Source: Marinobacterium sedimentorum (lineage in GTDB: Bacteria; Pseudomonadota; Gammaproteobacteria; Pseudomonadales; Balneatricaceae). Taken from it: 50,082 nucleotides of DNA. Made by a program: the position numbers and the translations under genes. Every line of letters begins with the position of its first letter. Within the stretch, counting starts at the first letter, position 1. Where the stretch lies: assembly GCF_024267675.1 (NCBI RefSeq), contig NZ_JALDYX010000034.1, positions 1 to 50,082 on the forward strand, in the 5' to 3' direction. The notes under the pieces were generated by a model, which saw only the letters and a list, made by a program, of their open reading frames with translations, made no database searches and was not told the origin of the DNA. Below, one piece after another: positions 26,432-34,390 of this stretch.

Positions 26432-28216
26432 CTATTTGGCTGCCATAGCAGCGGACTGCGGCAGCTTGAAGGTCCAGACGGTACCACCCTGGTTCAGATC
26501 CTTGACGCGCTTGGCAACCTCGCCACCCCACAGAGGCACAGCACCACCCCAACCGGATATCACAGAAACATACTGCTCGCCGCCCTGCTCCCAGGTGATG
26601 GGCGTGCCAACAATCCCGGAACCGGTGTTGAACTTGTATTTCTGTTCGCCGGTCTTGGCGTCAAATGCCATCAGGTAGCCTTCCGGATTACCCGTGAACA
26701 CCAGACCACCCTTGGTCGTCATGACACCACCCCAGAGTGGTGCGTAGTTCTTGTAACGCCAGACTTCCTTGCCGGTTTTCGGATCAATGGCCCGCAGCAC
26801 ACCGATGTAATCATCATTGAGCGCGGAGATGGTAAAGCCGGCACCCAGGTAGGCGGCACCCTTTTTATAGGTGGTCGCTTCATTCCAGATGTCCATGGAC
26901 CATTCGTTGGAAGGCACGTAGAACAGACCGGTATCCTGGTTGAACGCCATGGGCATCCAGTTCTTGCCGCCCAGGAAGGACGGTGCCGAGAACACGGACT
27001 GGCCTTTTTCGCCTTCGGTTTCGCTCGGATTCCCCGGACGACCCGCCTCGATATAGATCGGACGACCCTTGTCATCCAGGCCTTCGGCCCAGGTGATTTT
27101 GTCGACAAAGGGGAAACCGCGGATAAAGTCGCCGTTCTCGCGATTGAGCACGTAGAAGAAACCGTTACGGTCCGCGGTGGCCGCCGCCTTCACGGTTTTG
27201 CCACCCTCTTCGTAGTCGAACGCAATCAGCTCGTTAACACCATCGAAATCCCAGCCATCGTGCGGGGTTGTCTGGAAATGCCAGACGATCTCGCCATTAT
27301 CGGGGTTAAGGGCCAGACGCGACGACGAGAAGAGGTTGTCGCCGGGGCGCATGTGCGAGTTCCAGGGTGCCGGGTTGCCGGTACCGAAGAACAGCAGGTT
27401 GGTGTCGGCATCGTAGGTGCCGCCCAGCCAGGTTGCGGCGCCGCCGCTTTTCCACAAATCGCCCGGCCAGGTTTTTCCGGCTTCGCCACCGGAAATACCG
27501 GCTTCCACCTTCTTGCCGTCTTTCCAGGTGTACCCCATGTGACCTTCAACGGTCGGACGCGACCAGAGAATATCGCCGGTTTTGGCATCGTAGGCTTCAA
27601 CCTTGCCGACCACACCAAATTCACCGCCGGAGACACCGGTAATGACCTTGCCATTAACAACCATTGGAGCCGCTGTGAGGGAGTAGCCGGCCTTGTAGTC
27701 TTCGACAGTTTTCTTCCAGACCACCTTGCCGCTGTCCTTGTCCAGCGCCACCAGCTTGGCATCCAGAGTGCCGAAGATCACCAGATCGCCGTACAGCGCA
27801 ACCCCGCGGTTGATCACGTCGCAGCACGGCATAATGCCATCGGGCAGACGTGCATCGTACTGCCACAGCTCATCACCGGTTGCCACATCAATGGCAAATA
27901 CGCGTGAGTAGGAGGCGGACACGTACATGACACCATCCTTCACCATGGGCTGTGCTTCCTGGCCCCGCTGTTTTTCACCGCCAAAGGAGAAGGCCCATAC
28001 CGGACGCAGTTCCTTGATCGTATCCCCGTTTAGTTTTGTCAGGGGGCTGTAACGCTGACCCCGCAACCCCATCCCGTAACTGACGACATCCTCGGTGGTC
28101 GCCTGGTCATTCTGAATATCTTCATCGGTAACCCCAGCATGGGTCATTCCGGTCATCGACATTGCAGCTACCAGGGTGGTAACAGCAAAGCCTTGGATGC
28201 AGCCAAATCTCTTCAT
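26432..28216 (-). CDS. PQQ-dependent alcohol dehydrogenase, lanthanide-type signature (PedH-like)
   Basis: Periplasmic quinoprotein oxidising primary alcohols to aldehydes. 594 residues: signal peptide ~1-27, then an eight-bladed beta-propeller with repeated W-motifs. The vicinal disulfide CC is at 131-132, metal ligands at E199 and N281, and the catalytic Asp at D323 in TPHDGWDFDG. The residue two further on is Asp (D325); calcium enzymes have Ala, Ser or Thr there, while XoxF and PedH use this Asp to bind a lanthanide. The ATG at 28216 follows GAAGGAG; an upstream extension of the frame is not expected to be translated. The gene is the last of a minus-strand series encoding its cytochrome and accessory proteins. 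Lanthanide dependence is inferred from the motif only. Confidence 0.93.
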   Translation of the reverse strand: MKRFGCIQGFAVTTLVAAMSMTGMTHAGVTDEDIQNDQATTEDVVSYGMGLRGQRYSPLTKLNGDTIKELRPVWAFSFGGEKQRGQEAQPMVKDGVMYVSASYSRVFAIDVATGDELWQYDARLPDGIMPCCDVINRGVALYGDLVIFGTLDAKLVALDKDSGKVVWKKTVEDYKAGYSLTAAPMVVNGKVITGVSGGEFGVVGKVEAYDAKTGDILWSRPTVEGHMGYTWKDGKKVEAGISGGEAGKTWPGDLWKSGGAATWLGGTYDADTNLLFFGTGNPAPWNSHMRPGDNLFSSSRLALNPDNGEIVWHFQTTPHDGWDFDGVNELIAFDYEEGGKTVKAAATADRNGFFYVLNRENGDFIRGFPFVDKITWAEGLDDKGRPIYIEAGRPGNPSETEGEKGQSVFSAPSFLGGKNWMPMAFNQDTGLFYVPSNEWSMDIWNEATTYKKGAAYLGAGFTISALNDDYIGVLRAIDPKTGKEVWRYKNYAPLWGGVMTTKGGLVFTGNPEGYLMAFDAKTGEQKYKFNTGSGIVGTPITWEQGGEQYVSVISGWGGAVPLWGGEVAKRVKDLNQGGTVWTFKLPQSAAMAAK

Positions 28217-28334
28217 CACAGTCTCCTTCACGGATTCGTTCTTATTAGAGCTACGGGACAAACTCCCGAACCTGACATGAATTCTTGAATTTGAGGAGCA
28301 AACCGACAATTGCACCGCAGTAGCGGATTTCTAC

Positions 28335-28745
28335 TCACTTGGTACTACTCCTACGCTCAAGCATGCGTTCGGCCAGGCTTTGCAGCGGCCTCTGTGCCTG
28401 CGCCAGAGCGCCGTCCTCCAACCGGCAGCGCAGCACGCCGCGGGCCTCGAAATGACGCACAATATCCTGCACCACATCCAGCCAGGCACGACCCGGGCGG
28501 TGGTTGAGCGCATCCATGCACAGGGCAATGCGCGCCAGATTGCGCTCGCCATCACAGGCGCGCAGCACATCCAGTGACACCGGATCGAGGAACACCACCT
28601 GATGCGGCGCCTTGATCACCCAGCGCTGGTGCTGGTTGTCAAAATAGAGCTGCGTGCCGGCGGTAAGGCTCGGCACAGAGCGCGGGCTGCTGACTGCCGC
28701 CTGGGCCGGTGTCATGTTGTCGGGTGCGATGCGATTGGCTGACAT
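28335..28745 (-). CDS. PqqD-domain protein, second copy associated with the dehydrogenase
   Basis: 136 residues; the middle (QRWVIKAPHQVVFLDPVSLD, then VLRACDGERNLARIA) is the winged-helix fold of PqqD. Canonical PqqD is the peptide chaperone that presents PqqA to PqqE and is encoded separately at 35521-35793. This longer version has ~35 extra residues at the front and ~25 at the back. It sits between the dehydrogenase and the metallohydrolase genes, so it may act in a quinoprotein-related maturation step rather than in PqqA synthesis. GAGG lies just before the ATG. Confidence 0.7.
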   Translation of the reverse strand: MSANRIAPDNMTPAQAAVSSPRSVPSLTAGTQLYFDNQHQRWVIKAPHQVVFLDPVSLDVLRACDGERNLARIALCMDALNHRPGRAWLDVVQDIVRHFEARGVLRCRLEDGALAQAQRPLQSLAERMLERRSSTK

Positions 28746-28799
28746 AGGCGCCTCCGTGGCAGACCCCCTTGAAAGATGATGTTGTGGTGCAACAGAGGT

Positions 28800-29729
28800 T
28801 CAGAATGCCGCCTCTTCATAACCGGGATACAGGTGCGCCACGCTGCGGCCAAATTCGTAACGCGTGAGGCTGATGGCATCAAAGCGCGGATCGATCGGCA
28901 GTACCATGACCTCGGTCATGGTCAGGCCCAGCGCCGCCGCCCGCGCCAGAGTGGCATCCAGCCAGACCAGGTAATCCTGCATCTGGCCAATGGCCGCACG
29001 ATCACTGTCCAATGGGCCATGACCCGGTACCAGCAGGCGGTAATCCAGCCGTGCCAGTTGATCAAGTTCGTCGCGCCAGTGGCCGAGGCCTGGCGTTTGA
29101 GGCGTGGTCAGGGCGCGCTGGTAAAACACCAGATCACCGGCAAAGAGCACGCCTGTGGTTTCATCCAGCATCACCAGATCCGCCCCTGTATGGCCCTCGA
29201 AGGCGAGAAAGCGCAGCCGATGCCCGCCCAGGGTTTGCTGCTCGGCATCTTGAATATCGCCGGGCACCACCACGTCGGTGCCGCGCATCCAGTCACCGGT
29301 CAGTGCGTAGAGATTGGTGGCAAAGCTATCGCCGTTCTGGCGGATCTGTTCCACAGTGCCAGCCAGGGCACTGACAGTGGCGTCGGCAAAGGCCTGGTTG
29401 CCGAGAAAATGGTCAGGGTGGGCGTGGCTGTTGAACACCCGCACCACGGGCTTGTCGGTCACGCTCGCAATGGCGCGGCGCAGCTGTTCGCCAAAACGCC
29501 GCGAGGGCCCGGTATCAAAGAGCACGACGCCAGCATCGGTCACGATAAAGGCCACATTGACAATATTGCCGCCGTTGAGAGTCGAAAAGGATTCCCGGCG
29601 CCCCTCGACAAGCCAGGTATCGGGCGCAATCTGGCGCGGCTTTAGATCGTAGTCAAAACGCTCTGCCCCTTGGCTGGGCGATGCTGCAATCAGCAGCGCC
29701 AGCAGGATAAGGGAAACAAAAGTGCGCAT
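28800..29729 (-). CDS. Quinoprotein relay system zinc metallohydrolase (MBL fold)
   Basis: 309 residues from the ATG at 29729 (AGGAGC upstream), with a signal peptide (MRTFVSLILLALLIAASPSQ). The metallo-beta-lactamase motif HAHPDH is at 102-107; further ligands are in FEGHTGADLVM and VPGHGPLD. It is related to SoxH and to the proteins found next to PQQ dehydrogenases (quinoprotein relay system zinc metallohydrolase families). Its biochemical role is unknown. The ATG is 1 nt past the stop of the SoxYZ-like gene, so the two are translationally coupled. Confidence 0.85.
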   Translation of the reverse strand: MRTFVSLILLALLIAASPSQGAERFDYDLKPRQIAPDTWLVEGRRESFSTLNGGNIVNVAFIVTDAGVVLFDTGPSRRFGEQLRRAIASVTDKPVVRVFNSHAHPDHFLGNQAFADATVSALAGTVEQIRQNGDSFATNLYALTGDWMRGTDVVVPGDIQDAEQQTLGGHRLRFLAFEGHTGADLVMLDETTGVLFAGDLVFYQRALTTPQTPGLGHWRDELDQLARLDYRLLVPGHGPLDSDRAAIGQMQDYLVWLDATLARAAALGLTMTEVMVLPIDPRFDAISLTRYEFGRSVAHLYPGYEEAAF

Positions 29730-29730
29730 A

Positions 29731-30618
29731 TCAAGCTCCTGCCGCCGGCTCTGGGACGACCGTTTCGAACTCGTTGCCGTTGTTATCCCGCATCCAGAGC
29801 CGCACATTACGCGTGCTGCCCGTATCAAAGGTCAGCACCGGATTTTCGCTCACCGGCGGCGACAGTTGCAGGCGCATCAGCAAGGCGCCGTTTCCGTCCC
29901 TTAGCTGCGCCTGCTCGATGTAAAACTCAGGGATGCCGCTCACCAGCCCCGTATCCATGGGGTGAATAACGCGAAACTTGTAACGCTTGCCAAGACGCTC
30001 CGTGGCCGCGGCCCCATCCACCGAGGCAAACAGGCGCGCCTGGATTTCGCCCAGATGGCTTTCCCAGTACGGATCGCTGGCCGCCATGCTCGGCGCAGTA
30101 CAGCCACCGCCTGCGGCATCCAGGTAACTGCCGCCTATATGCCAGACGCCATCGGTGGTCAATACCGCCGCCCGCACCGGTGTGCCCTGCTCCACCTTGA
30201 TGCGCAACGACAACTGCGGCTGCACCTGATCGCTGTGCACCCAGGCGGTGACAATGTGCTGAATGGGGTTGAAGTCGGCCCAGACAACAATGCGTTCGAC
30301 CTGGCCTGCCAGGGCGCTGGCATCAATACTGATCGGCACCTGGGACGGGTCTTCGGCAAAGGGCGGCACCCGTACCTTGATCAGCGCATCGAAACGGTAG
30401 GGAGCATCGCCAATAAAGCGCTGACGCAGATAGTTCCACAGCGGGGAGTCGAGCGGGTCCTGCTGTTCTGATGCGGGCATGGCCGTACTGTCGCCCTCAG
30501 GCTCTGCTGCCAGCGCCATCACCGACAGGGTTACCAGCAGCCCCAGCAGAATGCCAGGCCAGGCATCGCGCCAGACCCGTGCCCCACCAAATGCCGAGCC
30601 CTGTGCAACTAACTTCAT
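29731..30618 (-). CDS. Quinoprotein-associated SoxYZ-like carrier protein
   Basis: 295 residues from ATG 30618 (AGGAG at 6 nt), with a signal or membrane anchor ~20-37 (ILLGLLVTLSVMALAAEP). The first part (LWNYLRQRFIGDAPYRFDAL) and the middle GGGCTAPS, holding the single conserved Cys, correspond to SoxY. The last ~90 residues (HPMDTGLVSGIPEFYIEQAQ) are SoxZ-like. In sulfur oxidation SoxYZ carries substrate on the Cys; in this fused family next to quinoproteins the cargo is unknown. It is coupled to the metallohydrolase gene. Confidence 0.85.
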   Translation of the reverse strand: MKLVAQGSAFGGARVWRDAWPGILLGLLVTLSVMALAAEPEGDSTAMPASEQQDPLDSPLWNYLRQRFIGDAPYRFDALIKVRVPPFAEDPSQVPISIDASALAGQVERIVVWADFNPIQHIVTAWVHSDQVQPQLSLRIKVEQGTPVRAAVLTTDGVWHIGGSYLDAAGGGCTAPSMAASDPYWESHLGEIQARLFASVDGAAATERLGKRYKFRVIHPMDTGLVSGIPEFYIEQAQLRDGNGALLMRLQLSPPVSENPVLTFDTGSTRNVRLWMRDNNGNEFETVVPEPAAGA

Positions 30619-30694
30619 GATCCACTCCTGTGCGGGGCCCTGCCCGCCTGCAACCAGCACCCTCGACCGCCTGCGACAGAGGGAGCGCAAGCCC

Positions 30695-31609
30695 TCAGTT
30701 CGCGGTATCCCGATAGAACGCCGGCAGTTCGTACTGCAAGCCGAGCACTTCGTAGATCCTGGCCATTTCGCCGCTGCGGATCAGGCCGTCCACGACCTCC
30801 TCCACGGCGTAGCCAAGCTGACGATTGTTTTGCTTGATCGCCATGCCCAGATCCCAGCTCTGCTTGCCCATGCCGGGAAAGCCGTTTTCGCCCAGACGAT
30901 AACGCTCGGAACCCGCCAGCCTCAGCTGCTGATCGATCTCGGCGCGCATACCCATCACGGCATCGACCTCACCGCGCTGCATGGCGGCGAACGCCAGCGG
31001 CAGCGACGGGAAGTGACGCGTATGTTCACGCATGCGGCCCTGGAAGCCCGAGGTCAGATAGAAGGACGGCAGGCTGTCCACCTCCACACCGATGGGGTGA
31101 TACTGGAACACCGCCATGGTACTGACGCGGTCGATCTTTTTGCTGTCATAGGCCAGCTGCCAGCGTTCGCTCTGGTAGGGCCCGAACATCACCACCTGCT
31201 CGTTGATGATTTCCCCGGTCGAGTCACGCATGTAGGAGAATTCGCGGTCGTAGGGCACCCGCATCATCACATCCGCCAGGCGCTTGAGCGCCAGCGGCTG
31301 ATCATCGTTCTTGTCCAGGTAATGGCCTTTCCAGACGTTGTTGCGCAGATCGTCTTCAAGGTTCTCGTCCGGGGTAATCCAGTGGGGTTCAAATCGCACC
31401 CCCAGCCCCTTGGCAATGCGCTTGCCGATCTCGACATCGACCCCCGCCGGGGCGCCGTTGTCGAGGTACGAATAGGGTGGAAAATCCTGGTACAGACCGA
31501 TGCGCACATAACCACTGGCGATAACGTCATCGTATTCACGCGCCTGCGCTGGCAGCGCCAGCAGACAGACGCAGCCGAGCAGAAAAGCGCTGAGCCTATT
31601 GCTCAACAT
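30695..31609 (-). CDS. XoxJ-like periplasmic substrate-binding protein
   Basis: 304 residues with a cleaved signal peptide (MLSNRLSAFLLGCVCLLALP, then AQA). The rest is a type II periplasmic binding fold (YVRIGLYQDFPPYSYLDNGA, then GVDVEIGKRIAKGLG), of the group linked to quinoprotein dehydrogenases. The homologue XoxJ (MxaJ) has been proposed to help activate the apo-dehydrogenase rather than serve an ABC transporter, and no ABC transporter genes are here. The start overlaps the last 14 nt of the cytochrome gene, so the two are coupled. Confidence 0.88.
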   Translation of the reverse strand: MLSNRLSAFLLGCVCLLALPAQAREYDDVIASGYVRIGLYQDFPPYSYLDNGAPAGVDVEIGKRIAKGLGVRFEPHWITPDENLEDDLRNNVWKGHYLDKNDDQPLALKRLADVMMRVPYDREFSYMRDSTGEIINEQVVMFGPYQSERWQLAYDSKKIDRVSTMAVFQYHPIGVEVDSLPSFYLTSGFQGRMREHTRHFPSLPLAFAAMQRGEVDAVMGMRAEIDQQLRLAGSERYRLGENGFPGMGKQSWDLGMAIKQNNRQLGYAVEEVVDGLIRSGEMARIYEVLGLQYELPAFYRDTAN

Positions 31610-32039
31610 GCTGGGTCTCCAGCCAGGCGCGAATCGCCCAGAGCGCTTCCTGACTCAGGTAGTCCGCCATCTTGGGCATGTAGACGCGGCCATCGCGTAC
31701 CGCACCATTGATCACCCGGTACTGGAACCACTCATCGCCCTCGATACCGACTTCCAGCATGCGCAGGTCCGGCGCTATGCCACCGGAAATGCCTTCAAGG
31801 CCGTGGCAGCGGGCGCAGTTCTGGTTATAGGCGGAGGCTCCGATCTCGACCGCTCTTTCGTGGTCGGGATGGTCCGTTCCATAGGGGTTAGCCTCCAGCC
31901 ATTCCTCTCCCAGGGGCGCAAGACCTGCGGTATCCACCGCCTGGGGGGTCACATCGCCGTGGGCCAGCAACTGGCTGGAGAGCATCAGCGTGAGCATTCC
32001 GGTACCGGCGACGCCGAGCAGTTTCTTGTTAATTGTCAT
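31596..32039 (-). CDS. pedF: Periplasmic c-type cytochrome, PedF (c550) type
   Basis: 147 residues with a signal peptide (~1-26) and one heme site CARCH at 75-79; the probable axial Met is in VYMPKMADYL. The family is the electron acceptor of PQQ alcohol dehydrogenases in pseudomonads (PedF, formerly ExaB-like). It is the first gene of the block that continues with the binding protein. Upstream (32143-32211) lies a promoter region sharing its organisation with that of pqqA. Confidence 0.87.
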   Translation of the reverse strand: MTINKKLLGVAGTGMLTLMLSSQLLAHGDVTPQAVDTAGLAPLGEEWLEANPYGTDHPDHERAVEIGASAYNQNCARCHGLEGISGGIAPDLRMLEVGIEGDEWFQYRVINGAVRDGRVYMPKMADYLSQEALWAIRAWLETQHVEQ

Positions 32040-32130
32040 GGCTACTACCCTTCTGATTTTTATGACTGAACTGGTTACAAACGCGCTTTAAGCTAAACGG
32101 TGCTATCACCCTAATCGAGACCCGGTGCGC

Positions 32131-32173
32131 ATTCTGGTAACCATGATAGCGCCCGTCCATGGCACACCAGAAT
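32131..32173. promoter_or_regulatory. 8-bp inverted repeat flanking the predicted pedF -10 region
   Basis: ATTCTGGT (32131-32138) and ACCAGAAT (32166-32173) are perfect inverted repeats 27 bp apart that bracket the TATCAT -10 candidate. They could bind a repressor or fold in RNA; no function is shown. Confidence 0.35.
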
Positions 32174-32211
32174 TCTACTTTGGCCGCCAAGACTTAGTTC
32201 GTTGGTAGTAG
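32143..32211 (-). promoter_or_regulatory. Predicted promoter of pedF with shared upstream module
   Basis: On the minus strand: CTACTACC (32211-32204), 20 nt, CCAAAGTA (32183-32176), 2 nt, ATTCTG as a -35-like box (32173-32168), 19 nt, TATCAT (-10-like, 32148-32143). The same parts with the same spacing precede pqqA. CTACTACC and CCAAAGTA are the likely activator sites. The leader would be ~97 nt. Confidence 0.6.
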
Positions 32212-32407
32212 TTTTTTAGGCGTGGCACGCTGAAGAGCAAGGGGAAAGCGGCAAGGGAAACACCAATCACAGCACAGGGCATGCTGGGTTAGGCGACACA
32301 GAATACAGTGGTTTTGGAATCAGGATGGGCTGTGCCTCACTCTCCCACCCTGCGATGCTTGCTGCACAGACAGGGGTCTGTCACTCGGACGAAAGCATGC
32401 GCAGCTT

Positions 32408-34390
32408 TCACAGATAGCGTCGGTAAAACGCCAGTTCCTGCTCCAGCACCTGTATCTGATTGTCCAGCTGGCGAAAGCCATGACCTTCGTCTTCGAACAG
32501 CCGAAGCTCGGTATCGATGCCACGCGCATGCAGTGCCGCGCTCATGCGCAACGTCTGATCCGGCAACACCACCTTGTCCTGCATGCCCTGAAAGAAGATC
32601 ACCGGGGCATGAATTCGATCCGCATTAGCCAGGGGGGAGCGCGCCTGATAGCGCTCTGGCACCGCACCAGCATCACCAATCAGCCAGTCGAGATAGCAGG
32701 ATTCAAACTTGTGGGTGACCTCGCCCAGGGAGAGCGGATCGCTGACGCCATAGAGGCTGGCACCGGCCCTCAGGCCGTCGATCCCCGCCAGCGCGCTGAG
32801 CGTGGTGTAACCACCGGCGCTGTTGCCACGAATAAAAACACGCTGCGGGTCTATGCTGCCACGGTCGCCGAGAGCGGCCATGGCGGCAGCCACATCCTGC
32901 ACGTCGCTGTGGCCCCAGTTACCGCACAGGCGATGCCGATAGGCACGACCATAGCCTGCGCTGCCACGGTAATTGAGATCCAGCACCGCAAAGCCCTGGC
33001 TGCACCAGTACTGCACTGCTGCACGGTACACAGGATAGCTGGTTGCCGTGGGGCCACCGTGGGTCATGATGAGCAGTGGCGGTGGCCGTTCATCCCCGCG
33101 TGCGCGGCCCGGCGTTACGGCCTCGGCTGCAGCGGCAATGGGTTGATAAAAGAATCCGTGCACCTGTTCGTTGCCGGCCACGCTGCAGCTGAAAACTTGC
33201 GGCAGCGCCACCGGATGCCCGGCCCGCTCACCCCCGGCCCGCACCTGGGGCCAGGCGCCCTGGCTCGTTCCATCGACAGTCCCGGCGGCCTCAACCTGCA
33301 GCACCGCCACGGCGGCATCGGCAGCCTGGGCAATGCAGTACAGCTGATCGTTGTAAGTGCAGAGTGCGCGAACCAGGCCATAGCCAGGCGCCAGATCCTT
33401 TATCTGTTTATCACCGACGATCTGCACCAGCCGGCCTCGGCCCTGATCCACCAGCGCGCAGACATAGTCGCCCTTATCACGGCGCAGCCAGGTTTTGAGC
33501 CCCAGCTGCCACTGGGCCAGGGCAAACTCGGCCGCAAGCTCGCAGACATTGTGCCAGTGCCCGCCCCGTTCCTGGCGGTACAGGTTCCACCAGCCGTTGC
33601 AGTCGCTCACCACATGCAGCACACCGGCGGCATCAAACCCCGGCTGAAACAGGGATTCATCGTCGCCAACAGACAGCTCGCGGACCTCTGCGCAATACCC
33701 GGCGCGGTCCAGCCTTGCATGGAACAGTCGGCTGCGGGTCCAGGGCTGGTGGGGATGGTCCCAGGCCAGCCAGGCCAGCTCGCGGCCATCCGGGCTCAGG
33801 CAGGGCGAACTGTAAAAGTCGTTTCCCGCCGCCAACAGCTGCTGCCGGGCACTTTGCAGCGACACCGCTACCAGCGTGTTTTCGACTTTGGCGTCACTGC
33901 GGTTCGATTCAGGCGCCGCTGTACTGGGCCTGTCAAAGTGCTGCTCGGCCACGGCAATGACCCGCCGGCGCGGGCCGTCGTAGACCAGGTCACCATAACG
34001 GGTATCGGGCGTATGGGTCAGACGCAGGCAGTGCGAAGCCTCAGATTTGGCATCAATGTCGCCGAGGGGCTGCAGCCAGATCTGCTGATCGCTCTGGTTG
34101 ACGAACAGAATGCGGTCCCCCGCCACGCAGAAGGCACCGCCGCCGTATTCATGCACCCGGCTGCGCACGCTAAAGCCTGGCGGCGTGAGCACCTGGCGCT
34201 GGCCCCGATCAAGGCGCACCAGGCGATTGCAGCCATCCTCCGGCTGATATTCAACCCAGATAAGACCATAGCGACAGGCCACCAGGCCCGCATAGTCGTA
34301 TTGCTCCGCACAGGCCTCGCGAGCGCTCATGGCGCTGGCTGGCGCGCTGGCACGGATTAAATCAGGCTTATTCGCTGCGACAGAAAACAC
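32408..34390 (-). CDS. pqqH: S9-family (prolyl oligopeptidase-like) peptidase of the pqq operon
   Basis: 660 residues: an N-terminal beta-propeller (~25-400) and a C-terminal alpha/beta-hydrolase. The catalytic triad is visible as S524 (GNSAGG), D605 (GMQDKVV) and H637 (EDEGHGF). Peptidases of this type are encoded in pseudomonad pqq clusters, but their part in PQQ synthesis is not firmly known; no M16-type pqqF lies in this window, so this protein might help to process the PqqA product. The GTG at 34390 overlaps the pqqE 3' end by 23 nt. An ATG 20 codons on (MSAREACAEQ) is an alternative start. Confidence 0.8.
   Translation of the reverse strand: MFSVAANKPDLIRASAPASAMSAREACAEQYDYAGLVACRYGLIWVEYQPEDGCNRLVRLDRGQRQVLTPPGFSVRSRVHEYGGGAFCVAGDRILFVNQSDQQIWLQPLGDIDAKSEASHCLRLTHTPDTRYGDLVYDGPRRRVIAVAEQHFDRPSTAAPESNRSDAKVENTLVAVSLQSARQQLLAAGNDFYSSPCLSPDGRELAWLAWDHPHQPWTRSRLFHARLDRAGYCAEVRELSVGDDESLFQPGFDAAGVLHVVSDCNGWWNLYRQERGGHWHNVCELAAEFALAQWQLGLKTWLRRDKGDYVCALVDQGRGRLVQIVGDKQIKDLAPGYGLVRALCTYNDQLYCIAQAADAAVAVLQVEAAGTVDGTSQGAWPQVRAGGERAGHPVALPQVFSCSVAGNEQVHGFFYQPIAAAAEAVTPGRARGDERPPPLLIMTHGGPTATSYPVYRAAVQYWCSQGFAVLDLNYRGSAGYGRAYRHRLCGNWGHSDVQDVAAAMAALGDRGSIDPQRVFIRGNSAGGYTTLSALAGIDGLRAGASLYGVSDPLSLGEVTHKFESCYLDWLIGDAGAVPERYQARSPLANADRIHAPVIFFQGMQDKVVLPDQTLRMSAALHARGIDTELRLFEDEGHGFRQLDNQIQVLEQELAFYRRYL

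Noticed and set aside
26432..32039. Calling the dehydrogenase a methanol dehydrogenase (mxaF/xoxF)
   Set aside because: Partners are of PedF, SoxYZ-like and relay-hydrolase type, and sequence blocks such as CCDVINRGVALYGD fit ethanol-type (ExaA/PedH) enzymes better.
32480..34360. 626-codon plus-strand frame opposite the S9 peptidase gene
   Set aside because: Mirror frame of a GC-rich real gene whose catalytic residues are all recognised on the minus strand.
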